Shown: piece after piece, positions 1 to 11,560 of the stretch
Numbering within the stretch: position 1 is the stretch's first letter
Layout: every line of letters starts with the position of its first letter
Made by a program: the position numbers and the translations under genes
DNA from: Gracilaria gracilis
Lineage: Eukaryota; Rhodophyta; Florideophyceae; Gracilariales; Gracilariaceae
DNA length: 64,000 nucleotides
Reading direction: 5' to 3'
NCBI GenBank assembly: GCA_030374805.1
Contig: JARGSG010000207.1
Coordinates: 1,178,001 to 1,242,000 of the forward strand
The notes under the pieces: model-generated
Seen by the model: only the letters and a program-made list of their open reading frames with translations
What the model was told of the DNA's origin: nothing
The model's database searches: none

Positions 1-467
1 CGGGACGGAGTGATGGGGGAGGTGGCACGTGATGCAAAGGCGTTTCAAAAGCGAGAGAATAAACGGCCGATATCTGATATGGGAGTTGTTGAATAGATGT
101 GCTGTATATCTATAGAGAGTTCCTATTCGAAGGGTTTGTATTCTTCTAATCGTATTCCATAAGGAGCTATCTATGTATATATATCCCTATTCGCCGCCGT
201 AGAGTTCTAAATATGTGCCACTTACACACTTACATTGGGTTCGGAAACTAGCGTGAACGGAAGTAACATGCTAGTTTGGCTTTCATCCCAACTAGCAATG
301 ATGGTAATAATCGTGATTGGTTCTTTCCACACAAACTAGCACAAGTGGAAATGTGAAAATATTTTCGGAAATTAAGCACATCCAAATTTGGATAAATTCA
401 CCGGTTTTTCGATCATTTTAGTTCGGTCATTTTTAAAACCAAAACTAGCATTCCGATACCACCGACG
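1..467 (-). mobile_element. E0: left terminus of a third giant-family transposon copy
   Basis: This stretch matches the end of element E1 (about 41,600-42,030) over roughly 400 bp in the same orientation, with scattered substitutions, and ends in CCGACG at 462-467. It keeps the subterminal AACTAGC/GCTAGTT motifs and the terminal block AAACTAGCATTCC. In E1 and E2 the transposase gene starts about 510-550 bp inside this terminus, so the transposase of this copy would lie just left of the window. Only one end is visible, so no target duplication can be checked. Confidence 0.8.
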
Positions 468-1516
468 CTCGATTGGCGCAACATATATTTTGACGGGTAT
501 GTGAGAATTGGTCCTGATTTCATGTCACTGCTTCGCACGCATCTCACATGCACAAAATTTGCACCCTTGAAGTTCATGGCCTTCTATGATGCATGAAAAA
601 TCTGAACTGGAGGGTTGTTATTGGGCATGATGATCTGGTTATATATATCCTTTATCTTTACTTGGGATTGAAACGGTTAAAAGTTTGGTTTCCGGGCGGA
701 TAGCAATAGGGACAAGCGTACCCCTCTTCATTGTTATCCTTGCCCTGTGGACAGCTGTACACGGCTTGAGGCCCAGCAGGTCCCAAAGGGCCTCCATACG
801 TCATTAGCTCGCGCGCGCAAGCCCCTCGAGGGGCCCTGTCACTATGAGCTCCGGCGCGCCTCCGCGCTAGAGGCGCGCCTAAGGGTCTCCGTACGACACA
901 AATTGAGAGGCAATGAATTCTCGGATTCTGTTCGTTACGCTAATATGTAACTGTCTGCCTCAGATTACTTCGGCGCTACCTGTAATACCCAAGTCGGGTT
1001 ACCGGGCGATACTACAAACCATTTCACCCCAAAAACTTTCACAAAAAACCCAAACATAACCACACTGTCGGCACTGGTTTCAAATTGACAGTGTCATACT
1101 ATCTCACCACCCCAAAGGCCTCAAGATTTGGCAGTGCGAAACATAGGAGATCTACTCACATCAATTTGATGAGCGAAGATTTCCTAATCTACAAGCGGGC
1201 CTAGCCGAAAGCACAATATGACAACCGGACCGCAAACCAAATCTTCCGAAAAAGACGAAACTCTTGCTCAACTGCCTCATCATTTAGTATTTTATATTGT
1301 GCTGCTAACATACAGACACAATCTACAAAATCATTCGAGGGCATAAACGCAGTATCCAGCAATCAAGCAAACATTAGAAAGCCTCACAGACGTCTAATCG
1401 GATGCAGATTTCTATGGTGCCTACAGAATGTCTCGAAAACATTCAACAGGCTCTCTCATACACTGCTACAAAGCTTTCACATAACCCATCGTTCGCCACT
1501 AGACATACGGTCTATT
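468..1516. other. Intergenic; no gene recognised apart from a repeat copy
   Basis: No convincing coding frame is visible. The only identifiable content is a GC-rich dispersed repeat fragment at about 747-890. The right part (about 1,400-1,516) may hold a decayed upstream portion of the Harbinger transposase. Confidence 0.5.
747..890 (+). repeat. GC-rich dispersed repeat, 5' fragment
   Basis: About 140 bp closely matches 42,954-43,097, sharing the CACGGCTTGAGGCCCAGCAG-type start, a CGCGCGCAAG tract, and the GAGCTCCGGCGCGCCTCCGC block. The frame open across it is a shadow of base composition. A different part of the same repeat lies at 8,325-8,505. The class is unknown. Confidence 0.7.
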
Positions 1517-2406
1517 CAAGCAAAAGTTAAAGTGGCAATTGGCTTGAGAGTCATGGCCGGCGCAAGCGTTCATGACGTAATGCTGGCATACAAAGTAAGT
1601 CCAGCGTTCATAAATGTTTCAAGTCATACACAGCCCCCGTAACCGAGGCAATGACTCTACCGGGGATACCCCAAAATGTGACAGAGATTGAAGAACTGAG
1701 TATGGGGTTTAAAACGTCACGTAAGTTTTCTAATCCTTTTTCTGGTTGCATAGGCGCTTTAGATGGAATACGTATGCGCATACGCAAACCGAGATCCTAT
1801 GCAAACCCGACAAGTTTTTTTTTGCAGAAGGGCTTTTTCTCTATCCCGGTGCAGGCGTTAGTAGACTTTAAGTACTGTTTTCTGGACTTCTCCGCATTGG
1901 CTGTTGGATCAACGAACGATTCGCTGGCGTTCAAAATATCTCCTCTGGCGAGATTTTTGAATGCTGGAAAGCTTCGCTTGGGCTACTTTATTGTCGCTGA
2001 CAATGCTTCTCTTTTGTCTAATTCTTTGGTGTCCCCGTTTCCGGGGAAGAACCTTTCTTGTGTCGAGAGCGGTAGCAATATTTTTATTTCGTCGATGCGT
2101 GTGCACGTCTAGCAAGCGTTTGGCATTTTGAAGCGAAGGTGGAGGGTTTTTTATAATGGTGAGTTGAATTACCATGTTGACGATGGCGTGCCAATTATTG
2201 CGGCCGGAATGATACTACACAACTTTTGTATCAACAGTGAGAGCGTACCGGAGTATTTCTATGACGAAACAGAGCTGGAGGAAATCAGGAAGGATTCTGT
2301 ACTGTGGCATTCACAAGTGAAGGCCGCAGCTGGCTCGTACTATCGGAACCATTTGAGCTTGGCCAAAAACTTTATTCGCAACTTGCTGCTAGTTGTTCCA
2401 AAATAG
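1517..2406 (+). pseudogene. PIF/Harbinger-type DDE transposase, broken
   Basis: The frame opening at 1651 encodes a DDE_Tnp_4-like (Harbinger nuclease) domain: GALDGI near the start, ADNAS in the middle, and after a stop FGILKRRWRVF and ILHNFCI, all hallmarks of this family. A single in-frame TAG at 2110-2112 separates two parts of one frame (1651-2112 and 2113-2406). An upstream piece in another frame (about 1,520-1,620) reads VAIGLRVMAGASVHDVM, like the family's helix-turn-helix-containing N-terminal part, so there is also a frameshift near 1,630. No terminal inverted repeats or accessory Myb gene could be tied to it here. The protein would have been the nuclease that cuts and inserts a Harbinger element. 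Confidence 0.8.
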
Positions 2407-2525
2407 AAAGGGCTTTTACGCCCATCTTCGAATCTTTGAGACGAATTCATGATTTCACTTATGATACATGAAGCTGAATGGGGATGGGGTAAAATGTTCC
2501 CCAACTTGTTCAACCACCTGCCAAA

Positions 2526-4955
2526 GTGTTCATATTTCGAATACGATTCTCGAGGACGAGAGCAGTATTTGTTTGGTCGCTGCTGCAGACATGCGTGTCA
2601 AAGGTTTTATCCAAGGCCGACAACGATCTTGCTTCAAACGCGAAGCACGTGGTAACCATCATAGGTGAATCTGTTTGCATCAAATCGAACCCCGCTGTTG
2701 CGGTAAACGTACCTAATGGGACCAAGTCGGAAGAGAAACTAAGTACCGCAACCAAAATTGATGACGTGAACAATCAAGAAGATGAACACGAAGCGAAGAA
2801 CGACAACACCAAAACAGACCACAGCCAAGCAGTTGACTACAAGCAAGAAGACAGGAACAATGACGACAAGAAGCTTGATGACAAGAAGCACGAGGATAAG
2901 CAGCCTCACGACCGGAAGAGCGTTGACGGGACACATAACGATAATAAGCGGGACAGCGGCCCTATGCCAGAAGAGGGAGCCATTCCTAACCCGAACACAT
3001 CTAACTCTGACACCGCTACTGCGAGAACATACGACGCGGACATTCACCCAAATGACACAGCCACTGTGAATCAAAAGATTCATTCTACAGCGCGCGCGAA
3101 CACCAACGCCAACAAGAACGACGGAGAAAGGACGAGCAGCTCACTTCGTCAGACTAGCTTGAATGTCAGCGCGCCAAGTGCACTCTCCGAAGATACTCGA
3201 TCCAACGATCAACACACCCCAACAATCAAGCCAAAAACATCGGTGAAACAATCGAAACTGGCGAGGCCGTTCGCACCGGAGGGGCAACGAACAGGAAATA
3301 CTGAGGCTGTCCACGCCAAGCTGACACATCCCAAGAGTACTGTTCGAGACTTACAAAGGATTAAGAGACGTCCGGAATCGAAGGATCGCCAGATGCGCCC
3401 GTCCTCAGCACCATTCGAAGCCACCGAAACACAACAAAGTGAGGCGTCTCCTGTTAAGTCTTCTACATGGACGCCACCCCAAAAAGCAGGAACTGCCGCG
3501 TCTGGCTCTACTGCTTCCCCTGCCTCTGACGCAGAGAAGGCCGAAGTGCCAAGACAGTCCAATAGAACCACTCACGATCAAAGAGTTCTACCAGCGTCTT
3601 CAGCCCCTTCTGAAAGAGCATCTACTCCTGCAGCATCAGAGAGTATAAGTGCGTCACTTAACACTCTGAACATTCATCCTCTTCTTAAAGAAGTTATTGC
3701 GAGGGAATTGGGCTACTAGAGCATGACGGTCATACAGGAACGCACAATAACTGTTGCTCTTACCGGATCGGATGTGTTAGTTAGCATGTGGTCCGCAGTG
3801 GGCAAGTCATTGGCATACCTTCTACCTGCTTTGCATCGTACAATAACTGAACCACAGTCTGCGACTTCTGTACTTGTCCTTGCTCCCACGTGGACACACG
3901 CCAAGGCAATCACGAAAACGACCGGTTCCTTTCCTTCATTCTCCGTCCAGCATCTGGTTTGCATGGCGTCAGAGGGAAATAACGTGAAAACTGATCTGGA
4001 ATTTATGGAGAGGGACATCAGCCCGACAGTAATCGTTGCTACATCTAGTCGCCTGCTCGATCATCTTAGTAATGAATCATCTGGTTTTGAAGAGGCACTG
4101 ACACAGATCAAGGTGCTAGTACTGGATGAAGCCGAACACTTAATGAAATCACCAATTGCAAAGGATATCAAAAAGATACTGCGGCATTTACGGCCACCGG
4201 AACAACGCCCGACCATGATCTTTGTATCTAACCGCAGCCGTGACTCTGAAACTCTTGCTGCCCTGGCTCTCCGGCCGAAGTATGACCTGGTCGGAGGCTT
4301 GGACGCGAGGACGTATCATGCAGAAAATGGGGGAAGTACAGTAGTGCTACTTGCACCTTTTGAGAAGGACTACTTCAAGACTCAAGTCACTGGTCTCCCA
4401 ATCCAAGAAATTCCGAAGCTCCCGAAAGATGTTATGGTTGCCATGCAGCGGCCGGTTGAAAGTGCCGTGAAGAAGACTCCATTGTACGTCAAAGTGAGTG
4501 GTTATCGTGTCTACTTAAGTTTCTATCACGCAAACGCCGAAGTTCTCGGCAAATCTCAGGAAGAAATGATACAGACTGCGGCTGAATGGGCTTTTCAAGT
4601 CGCTACGTTGTCCGAAATTTATTCCATCCCGAAGCGAGCAGCCGTGATTATGGGTATAGACGCGCAGTTTGTGAATGTAATACCCGACTATTTGACATTT
4701 GGTTGCGCGTCCCGAATGTTTAGCTGTATGACAAGCTCGAGAATGAAGATGCCGATTTGTAATCTAGTAGAAATGTGTTTGAGACTGTCGTCAATTTCTT
4801 CTTTAACGCCTAAGCTCCCACCGATGATAAATCCGACAAGCACTCGCCCAGCTTTTGCGCCTTGTAACGAGTTTGGCCAACTGAATTTGAAAGCTATACC
4901 AAAGCCGACGATCTTGAAGCTAAACTTAAACGTTTGGAGGAGTCTCAGAACTTGA
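2526..4955 (+). pseudogene. DEAD-box RNA helicase relic lacking its C-terminal RecA domain
   Basis: The first part (2526-3719) is a hydrophilic, charge- and Ser/Thr-rich extension with no domain and no ATG near its start; it ends in a Q-motif-like start (HPLLKEVIARELGY). A TAG at 3717-3719 interrupts, and the same frame resumes at 3723 with MTVIQ, completing the Q motif. Then follow a damaged motif I (SAVGKS), motif Ia-like LAPT, motif Ib-like SSRLLDHL, motif II VLDEAEHL (DEAE rather than DEAD) and a degraded motif III. Just after, the protein jumps to a motif VI-like remnant and LLAPFE, followed by the C-terminal extension seen in Mss116-like helicases. About 150 residues with motifs IV-VI are missing. 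Loss of the second RecA lobe and the stop make it non-functional. Confidence 0.72.
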
Positions 4956-5493
4956 TGAAGGTCGCCACAGCTGTGGGTACGTTCCTGAACGCCGTCGATG
5001 TGGATTCCACTTGGATGTGGGAAATGCAGAAACTCCAAGAAGATATCAAAGCGGGTAACGTTAAACGACGACAAACGCCAAAGAAACGACGGGACCCGGC
5101 TCCTGAACCCCCAAGAGTTCTCTGGTTTGTATGAACTGCGTGCCGCCGATAATGACTTCGATATCCGCATCGCCAAAAAGGTGGCTAGCAACGATGATGA
5201 AGAAGAAGAGTCTCAGGGAGAGTCCGAAGAACTCATGCGCGGGACCATGTCACAAAAGAAGGATAACGGAAGCACGGTTCGTAGGTCGATACGCGTTTTT
5301 AAAGCAAAAATGCACCGGTATAGACCAACTCACAGAGTACGAAGAAGGCAAAAAAGAGCTGCAGCTCGCCGCCATTCGGTTTCCTGAATACCCGACTCCA
5401 AGCTTATCTGACGATGTTCCGATTGCACAATGGGGATGCCCGCGCCGGGGACTGGGCGGGTCTCCGCTCGTATTTACGAAGGGCGGGACGTAG
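4934..5493 (+). pseudogene. Degenerate coding relic, unknown protein
   Basis: Three frames hand over in sequence: 4934-5134, 4998-5387 and 5131-5493. Each holds a stretch with normal protein character: a charged helical segment (LEESQNLMKVATAVG), then YELRAADNDFDIRIAKKVA with an acidic patch, then TEYEEGKKELQLAAIRFPEY. This is what one gene with two or three frameshifts looks like. I recognise no family. It directly follows the helicase relic but is in other frames. Confidence 0.35.
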
Positions 5494-5534
5494 ATCCCAA
5501 TGACGACGTGGCGAATATTAGGCGCATTGTGAAA

Positions 5535-5690
5535 CTACCAGCAAGGGGCATTACAAGACGTGCGATGCCTCGCTTTGATATTCTAAAAGATCGGGTACTA
5601 AAGGATGGTCGTAGAAGAACAACTATCCGCAGGACAACAAATGGGGTTAAGGATGATGAAGATGAGGATGGCATGGGTGATTATGGAAGT
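5535..5690 (+). repeat. Copy 1 of a direct duplication
   Basis: This is about 155 bp that recurs at 6047-6205, both in the same orientation. Shared blocks include CCAGCAAGGGGCA, CGGGTACTAAAGGATGGT and GTAGAAGAACAACT. In frame with 5430-5831 it encodes a basic stretch followed by KDDEDEDG. The separation is about 510 bp. Confidence 0.75.
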
Positions 5691-6046
5691 CTTGGATCTG
5701 CCCTCGGTTTGGGTAACGATGATATGCATAGAGAGTTTGGTAGTCTTACTATATTTGGCTTTATACTCGGAGCACCGGTCCCTTTTCCGGATAGCAAAAC
5801 TCGCCTTGCTGCGTTGTTGGAACCTTCGTGACACTCAAAAGTAACCATGGCTGTGAGTTATCCAATGAAGATGGTACAATGGTCGTATCGAAGTGCTTCT
5901 GCTGAAATGTCAGCTCTGTAGAGCTCTGGATCTCCAATTATTGTAAGGAGTGACATATGAGAAGTTAGGCGGGGAGTCCAAAACCCGAAGCCGTTAGAGA
6001 TTATGTGCCCGCAAGCGGCTTGGTAAAGTGAGTCGATAAGATCAAT

Positions 6047-6205
6047 GTATACACCAGCAAGGGGCAATACAAGAAGTGCGATGCCAGGCTCCGGTATTTT
6101 GAGAGGTCGGGTACTAAAGGATGGTTGTAGAAGAACAACTCTCCGCAGCACAACAAATGAGGTGAAGAATGATGAAGATGAGGATGGCTCGGGTGATTGT
6201 GGTGG
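6047..6205 (+). repeat. Copy 2 of the direct duplication
   Basis: Partner of 5535-5690; it diverges by many substitutions but keeps the frame (the acidic KNDEDEDG block is retained), within the short open frame 6045-6242. The duplicated unit of about 0.5 kb probably extends beyond the recognisable core. No function is recognised. Confidence 0.75.
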
Positions 6206-6360
6206 ATATCGTGGGCATAGCAGGGATGATTCTGTCTGGTGAGCTCTTATGCGGTTCAGTATGGGGAAGCTGCAGGCTTTGACTCAGGAGGAGAAGATAA
6301 TGGTAGCAATGTTTGTGGAATCTTAAAAGGTTTTACACAAGCATTGTCTCTAGTTATAGG

Positions 6361-7711
6361 CTACAACTGCTGGTCACCTTCCCCTCCAGCTGACTTCCTT
6401 ATCTCACTCTGCATCGTGGACGAGAATGCCATGATGCTCTCATAAGCGTGTTTCAGATGAGCAACAGAAGCAGGGTCTAAGGACCTGTCTACAGCGCCCA
6501 GATATTTGTCGCGCGCTTCGTTTAAAGAGCGGATAACCTCCATTAAAGAGGTCGTGCGTTGAACACTTGTTTGCAAAGGCTCGCCTGCGCTTGAATCTTG
6601 CAGGGAGGAATGAATTTCTGCCTTGCTCTTCTTTCGTTCCTCTAATTCATCCTTCTGTAACTGCACCTTCTCCTTATTGCTTTCCGCGAACTTTTCCATC
6701 GAAGAATTAAACCCGGTAAGAGCTTCCTGTAACATCATGTCACTACTGCTTCGCGCGGATTTCGTACGCTTTGAGCCCGTTGATTGCTCCCCATTACTAG
6801 ATGTCCTTCGCCTCTTGCCCTTTATGAAACTCAGATCCCTGTTCACTCCTAGACTGCCACCAGCGTTACCGGGTAGATCACGTGTCAAAAACTGTCCAAC
6901 GATTTGGTCAACATCCTCATAATCAAGACGAAACACGCAGTACGTGAAAAACGTTCTCTTTCCAACCGCGGATAAAAAATTTAGTCCTCGGGTTCTTATT
7001 ACAGAACTCTACAAATGGTAGCTCTCCGTTGTTCCCGGATACCTCATAGATGGCCACTGTTCTCTTCCAACAGGATTTATTCTCCCGCCAGACAGAAGAG
7101 AGCTTGTCCCCGCTTCGCTCTTCAATAGGAGGCAATGAGGGTATGAAATTCGACACTGGGTGAGGGAAGTCCTCAATTGGTGCGAAATTCTTGTCGTTGA
7201 AACGGGATGCAATTCGGTCCCACAAGTCCCCATGGCGCAAGCCTGCATCCTGCTGCGCGCGTGTGAGTGTTGTAGAGAGGCCATAAATATGACGCTTCGT
7301 CTCTTCGTCATCATGAACCAGCACCAGTAGACGCGCAAATTCATTCTGGCTGAACTCGGGAGTAGAACTTTTCTTCTTTGAACCCTTGGATGAGAAAACA
7401 GTTCTGGAAGCTGTGGCACCAGTGTAATTTTCGCCTCCTTTGTGTACGACATTCTCTTCTTCAGAGACTGAGAGTTCTTTTTTAAAGAGTTTGCGCTCTG
7501 TCTCACTGGACAGATTCTCGAGTAGAAGAGATTTCTTTGGTGCCACAGCCATTGGAAGATCTTTCTTCAAAGCGAGATGTGCTTTTAAACTTCCATGGTC
7601 TATACTAGACAATAGCGAGAATGAGAGAATTTTTCGAACCAATTCCGTGTGAACATGGAGCATAAGGCGCGCCCGAAAGACCTCCTTTGAGCCTGTTGTA
7701 GGACGGCGCAT
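6361..7711 (-). pseudogene. SANT/Myb-like DNA-binding protein, frameshifted
   Basis: Two minus-strand frames, 7711-6923 (262 codons) and 6936-6361 (191 codons), make one protein split by a frameshift near 6,940-6,980, where an A run (around 6,971) is a plausible slip site. The first part has EFSQNEFARLLVLVHDDEE, LTRAQQDAGLRHGDLWDRIASRFND and a tryptophan-rich region, resembling Myb/SANT-like or trihelix-type DNA-binding domains of TE-associated proteins. The second part has a basic nuclear-signal-like KGKRRR, then a glutamine/lysine-rich coiled coil (SNKEKVQLQKDELEERKKSK). It could be an accessory DNA-binding protein of a DNA transposon (Harbinger elements carry one) or a host gene. The family assignment is by feel, not alignment. 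Confidence 0.45.
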
Positions 7712-8735
7712 GGATTTTAGTATGGTTGTTAGTTCTCTTCCACTCCGAGAGAAGAAGAAGTCCCAAACAAAGTTTATCTCATCTCGATAGTGGAAAGCCG
7801 CAGAGTTTGAAATTTCGTCTTCCTTGGCGTGTCAAGATCGCTTGTTGTTGTGTCGGGAACGATTTCGTCAAACGATGACGAAGATTTGTGTTCTTCAGCG
7901 TCTTCGACTTCCATCTCCTCTTCAGAGTTCATGCCAACCGTCTGGGTTACAAGTAGTCTCTAAAGCAGCGCTACAAGAAGGCAGATGCTTTGGGATGAGC
8001 AGTATGCCGGCCAGGGTTTCCGGCTGCGGAGAGTATGTGGGGGAACGTTCGAATTGACAGTGTCGATCGTATATTGCTTTGCAGTGGAGCGCGCGCGGTC
8101 CAAGCGAAATGCACCAACAAAAACTGGCGCACCTTGCCCCAGGGTGCGTTGGAGAGGCGGAAGATTGGGTGGCTGATGTTGGCCATTTGGGTGTCCGCCA
8201 CTCTTTGGGATACTGGGTCTTTCGACCTGGAGGCTACAGAATCGGACACCGGTTTTGAGAGGCTTTTTATCAACGGTACAAACTCGATATTCGAGTCTGA
8301 AAGACTCGAATCTCAGGACGTACGCAGATCCTAACTCCATCACAATAAAACACCGGGACTCCGCAAAGCCTGCGCGAGTCCTGGGGGAGCCAGAGAGGAG
8401 AGACAAGAATCTCTCTCTTTCTGCTCGTCTTTGCTTCTCTTCTCTCTTGCCGGCCCCGTTTGTCTCTTTTCTTCCCTCGCGAACGACTTCACGATAAACA
8501 TTGCTACCCCAGTTATAGCCCCAGATTTAAAATCTTCAAAATTGCTTTGACCAACCGATCCTTCGATTTTTAAGCTCAAAAACGACCTTGAAAAGTATCT
8601 ACGTGACTTCTAGCGTTAGGTGAAAACCATAGTAGTCTCTGCGTAGAAAGGCACCAACCGTTTGTACAAAACTGCATACACTACGTTTATGACCGTAATT
8701 TACCTCGTTAGCCGAAATCTATAGTTGACAAGGCA
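7712..8735. other. Intergenic; contains a dispersed repeat
   Basis: No credible gene. Overlapping short open frames on both strands around 7,960-8,580 follow the GC-rich composition of the repeat. The stretch ends where the copia gag frame starts; I could not identify a copia LTR here. Confidence 0.5.
8325..8505 (+). repeat. GC-rich dispersed repeat, 3' fragment
   Basis: Matches 43,090-43,275, sharing CACAATAAAACACCGGGACT, a GGGGGAGCCAG block, a pyrimidine-rich CTCTTTCTGCT segment and a CTCGCGAACGACT block. It is the downstream half of the family whose upstream half is at 747-890; the copy at 42,954-43,275 contains both halves contiguously. Confidence 0.75.
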
Positions 8736-9671
8736 GTGGCGAAACAACTTATCGATTTAAATCACAAGGATGAAATTGAAGCAGTTGCGGACATCTTTAA
8801 ACTAATCGCCGTCGATCCTCCGATAGCGATTGTAACACGTTTGATCTCATTCGTCACCAAAGTCATTCAATGCAAGCATCGCCGCAAGGAAGATTTGAAT
8901 GCTTTCGTAGCTCGCTTCCGCGTCTTGGCAGCCGACCATTTTATGCATGTCGAACTATCCACTTCCTCCCAAGTCAGTGAGGTCCTCGCAATAACGCTCC
9001 TGAACAACGCTTGACTGAGCTAGGAGACGTTAATCAACGCCAAGTTGCATTTTGTTGCACTGGCGGAAGCTCGCCAAAAGGAACAACCTGAGACGGAAGT
9101 GTCGATAACAAATAGTTCCCATGCATCGGTTCTTGATTTTTTGGATAAGTTCGCCCATATATTCAACTCCGACAATGCCCTGCCAAAACCTTCCGACAAC
9201 GCTAATATTGTTCGTCGCAAGCCCACTGACCTAGTCAGCGACGCACATAGGCTTCCCGAGAGTTATTCGCAAGTCATTGAATATCTTAATGACCGAACAC
9301 GAGATGAGAACCACATCCGTGACATGTTTTCCAGTGTCCCTCGCTGCGAGCTCAACTTTTACGACACCGTTAAGGTTATACGCAACTTGATCTTTATGCC
9401 CAAGTCGTCAGACAAGTCTTACACCAAGACTGATATAGAAAAAAAGGTCTGAAAACGAGTTCAGCAGGCCTTGGCAGCTTATCAGAAGCACTCACAGCCA
9501 AGCCAGAGCACCACCGCTCCCCGGCACGCGCACAACCAACAGCGCGGCAAGTACTCTCGACCCCTTGGGTCAAAGAAACGAAAGACCGAGCGGGAGGCTG
9601 GGTACTGCTTCGACTGTGGCTCTAAGACTCATCTCTGCGAGAGTTTTGAGTGCCAAAGGCCGTTCATATGA
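8736..9671 (+). pseudogene. Copia gag, broken by three stops
   Basis: One frame runs from 8736 to 9671 with in-frame stops at 9012 (TGA), 9021 (TAG) and 9450 (TGA). The product has a Ty1/copia gag character: an LNAFVARFRVLAADHFMH segment typical of retrotransposon capsid, then a basic stretch and a degenerate zinc knuckle (CFDCGSKTHLCESFEC, close to CX2CX4H but with a disturbed last spacing). Gag would form the particle and bind RNA. It is followed by protease, integrase and RT in copia order. Confidence 0.7.
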
Positions 9672-11560
9672 AACGAAACACATTCGTGCTGTCAAGGAAA
9701 AGAAAGGCAAACATGACGCCCCGGCTAAGCAGAACAAGGGTTTTCGAAAAGGATCCACCCCCTCCCAACGCACTCATCTCCAACTGCAGGGGAAGGAGGC
9801 TATTCCGACCTGTTTCCCGGCTTCGAAGACCCAAACCCTATCGTCGATCCAGGCTACCCAAAGAGTGTAGGGTCTTGGTGCGCCATATCACAGATTTGCG
9901 TCTCCTTTGGGACGGAACTAGTTCTCTACGAGCGAGATTGCGAGCCCTTTCTTCATGGTTTCGAAGAGGAATGCGTAGACGTCGGACCAACCTTTGCCAT
10001 GTGGAAATTTCAAGGCACTGACGAAAACGGAACCCCCTTGGTGCTACCGTTCTAGGTAGTAGATGGTAGGGGACCAATCTTGTTGAGGAACGATGTACTA
10101 TCACGTTCCGATCTCCTGAATCGGGAGAACAAGATCCGCATCCCTCAAGGTAGAGTGAACAACCACTCCGCACCTGTCCTTCTCCGAACCTACCATACCG
10201 GTTCCAAACTGGCGAAGCGCAACCAGACTTCTCAACGTCCCTTCCTGCACCCAGTCAGTCAAGACCTTCTTCACCAACGCGAAGAACCTTGCCTTCAAGG
10301 GAAATGTCATCAAGAATGAGGAGGGCTTCGCAAAACGCTTCCATCTCTACACCCATTTACGCCCGAAGGACATGAAGAGAATCTGTGAGCGTTCCGGAGT
10401 TCTCACAAGGGCGCTCGAAGCGCTGCTGCAAGGATCTTTCGACTCGTGCACCACATGTGCGAGCACTGGCCGCCCGTTAACCTCAAGGAAGGTTTCATTT
10501 TCTCGTATCTTGGGAGAATTCAACGAGCACGTCCAGGTGGACTTCATGTTCGTAGCCGAACTCTTCAACCTCCCCATTCCTTAGATGAAGGACGCGGCGA
10601 TTAGTTTCTCTGCCTCATGGCTCTGCTTCTCAAGAAACATGAAGAAGCCAGCCGAGAACTTTGTTATACACAGGATTTCGACTCATAGGGCGCCAACAGA
10701 ACTCTCACCCGACCCGGAGTTCGATTACCAACAGTTCAGAACAATATGTGCATTACATTTGCTCCAAGGCCAGCCCTTCGCCACAATAAACTAGGCATCG
10801 TCGAGTCTTCCAGCGAAGCGATCAGATACCTGATCCAATGTCTTGAGAAAAACAGACGATACACGGCGCCTAGATGGCAACAGTGCCCCTCTGACAAGGA
10901 ATTGGTCTCAAGGGCCGCGTTCCTCACAAACATCCTACTTGGCTCAAGGTTTGTACCGAGCTTCAAACTAGCCAAAAGATACAGGCAGGCACTCCAGGGC
11001 GTGCCACCGGCTAGGCTCACTGAGGGCCTTGCCGGCGCCTACCACGAGAAGGCAGCTCGATAAGCTCTCCATACCTTCCTCCGCACTAAAGATGTCAATT
11101 ATTTGGATTGAACACTCCTCGTCCAAAAAAAGCCGGTCTACTATTACGTCAAGCAGACAAAAAGGGGCCACTGCTATCCTGGGTTCGTCAGGGAGGTCTA
11201 TGAGCACTTCGTAATAGTCTCAGCCACGGAGGACCTTCGAGGGTGCTCCTACACTGTTGCATACGAAGACCTAAGTCTCCGCCCGAAGTCTACGTTGCTC
11301 GAAGAACTCGAGCACATAGAACTCGGGTAGTCCGAACTTCGTCAACCTTCGCCCGAACCTGAAGGGGTCCATCGGCATGACCAACCAGACATCCCGACAA
11401 ACCCGCTCGTTCAAATAATGGAAGAGCCGCCAATAATGGAGGCCGACCTGGAACTCAATTCCGCCTTCGCGGAATGGAATGATTGTCTCCTTAGCTCCGC
11501 GATCCTTGCCGGGACATCCGCCGCTCGTCCTTTCGACATGTTTTCGAAAGACATTGGCCA
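9672..11560 (+). pseudogene. Copia protease-integrase region, degenerate
   Basis: Coding is scattered over frames. The protease end may be the VVDGRGPILLRNDVLSRSDL block near 10,060-10,120. The integrase is clearer: an HHCC-like part (YTHLRPKDM, then CTTCASTG) at about 10,340-10,490, the first catalytic Asp in HVQVDFMF (about 10,530), then EFDYQQF, and RHNKLGIVE with the Glu region near 10,770-10,810. A TAG ends the frame at 10,582, and other stops and frameshifts follow. Integrase before RT marks this as Ty1/copia rather than gypsy. Confidence 0.65.

Noticed and set aside
2739..3083. Hydrophobic minus-strand ORF opposite the helicase extension
   Set aside because: Valine/leucine richness is the antisense image of the Asp/Asn/Lys-rich coding strand.
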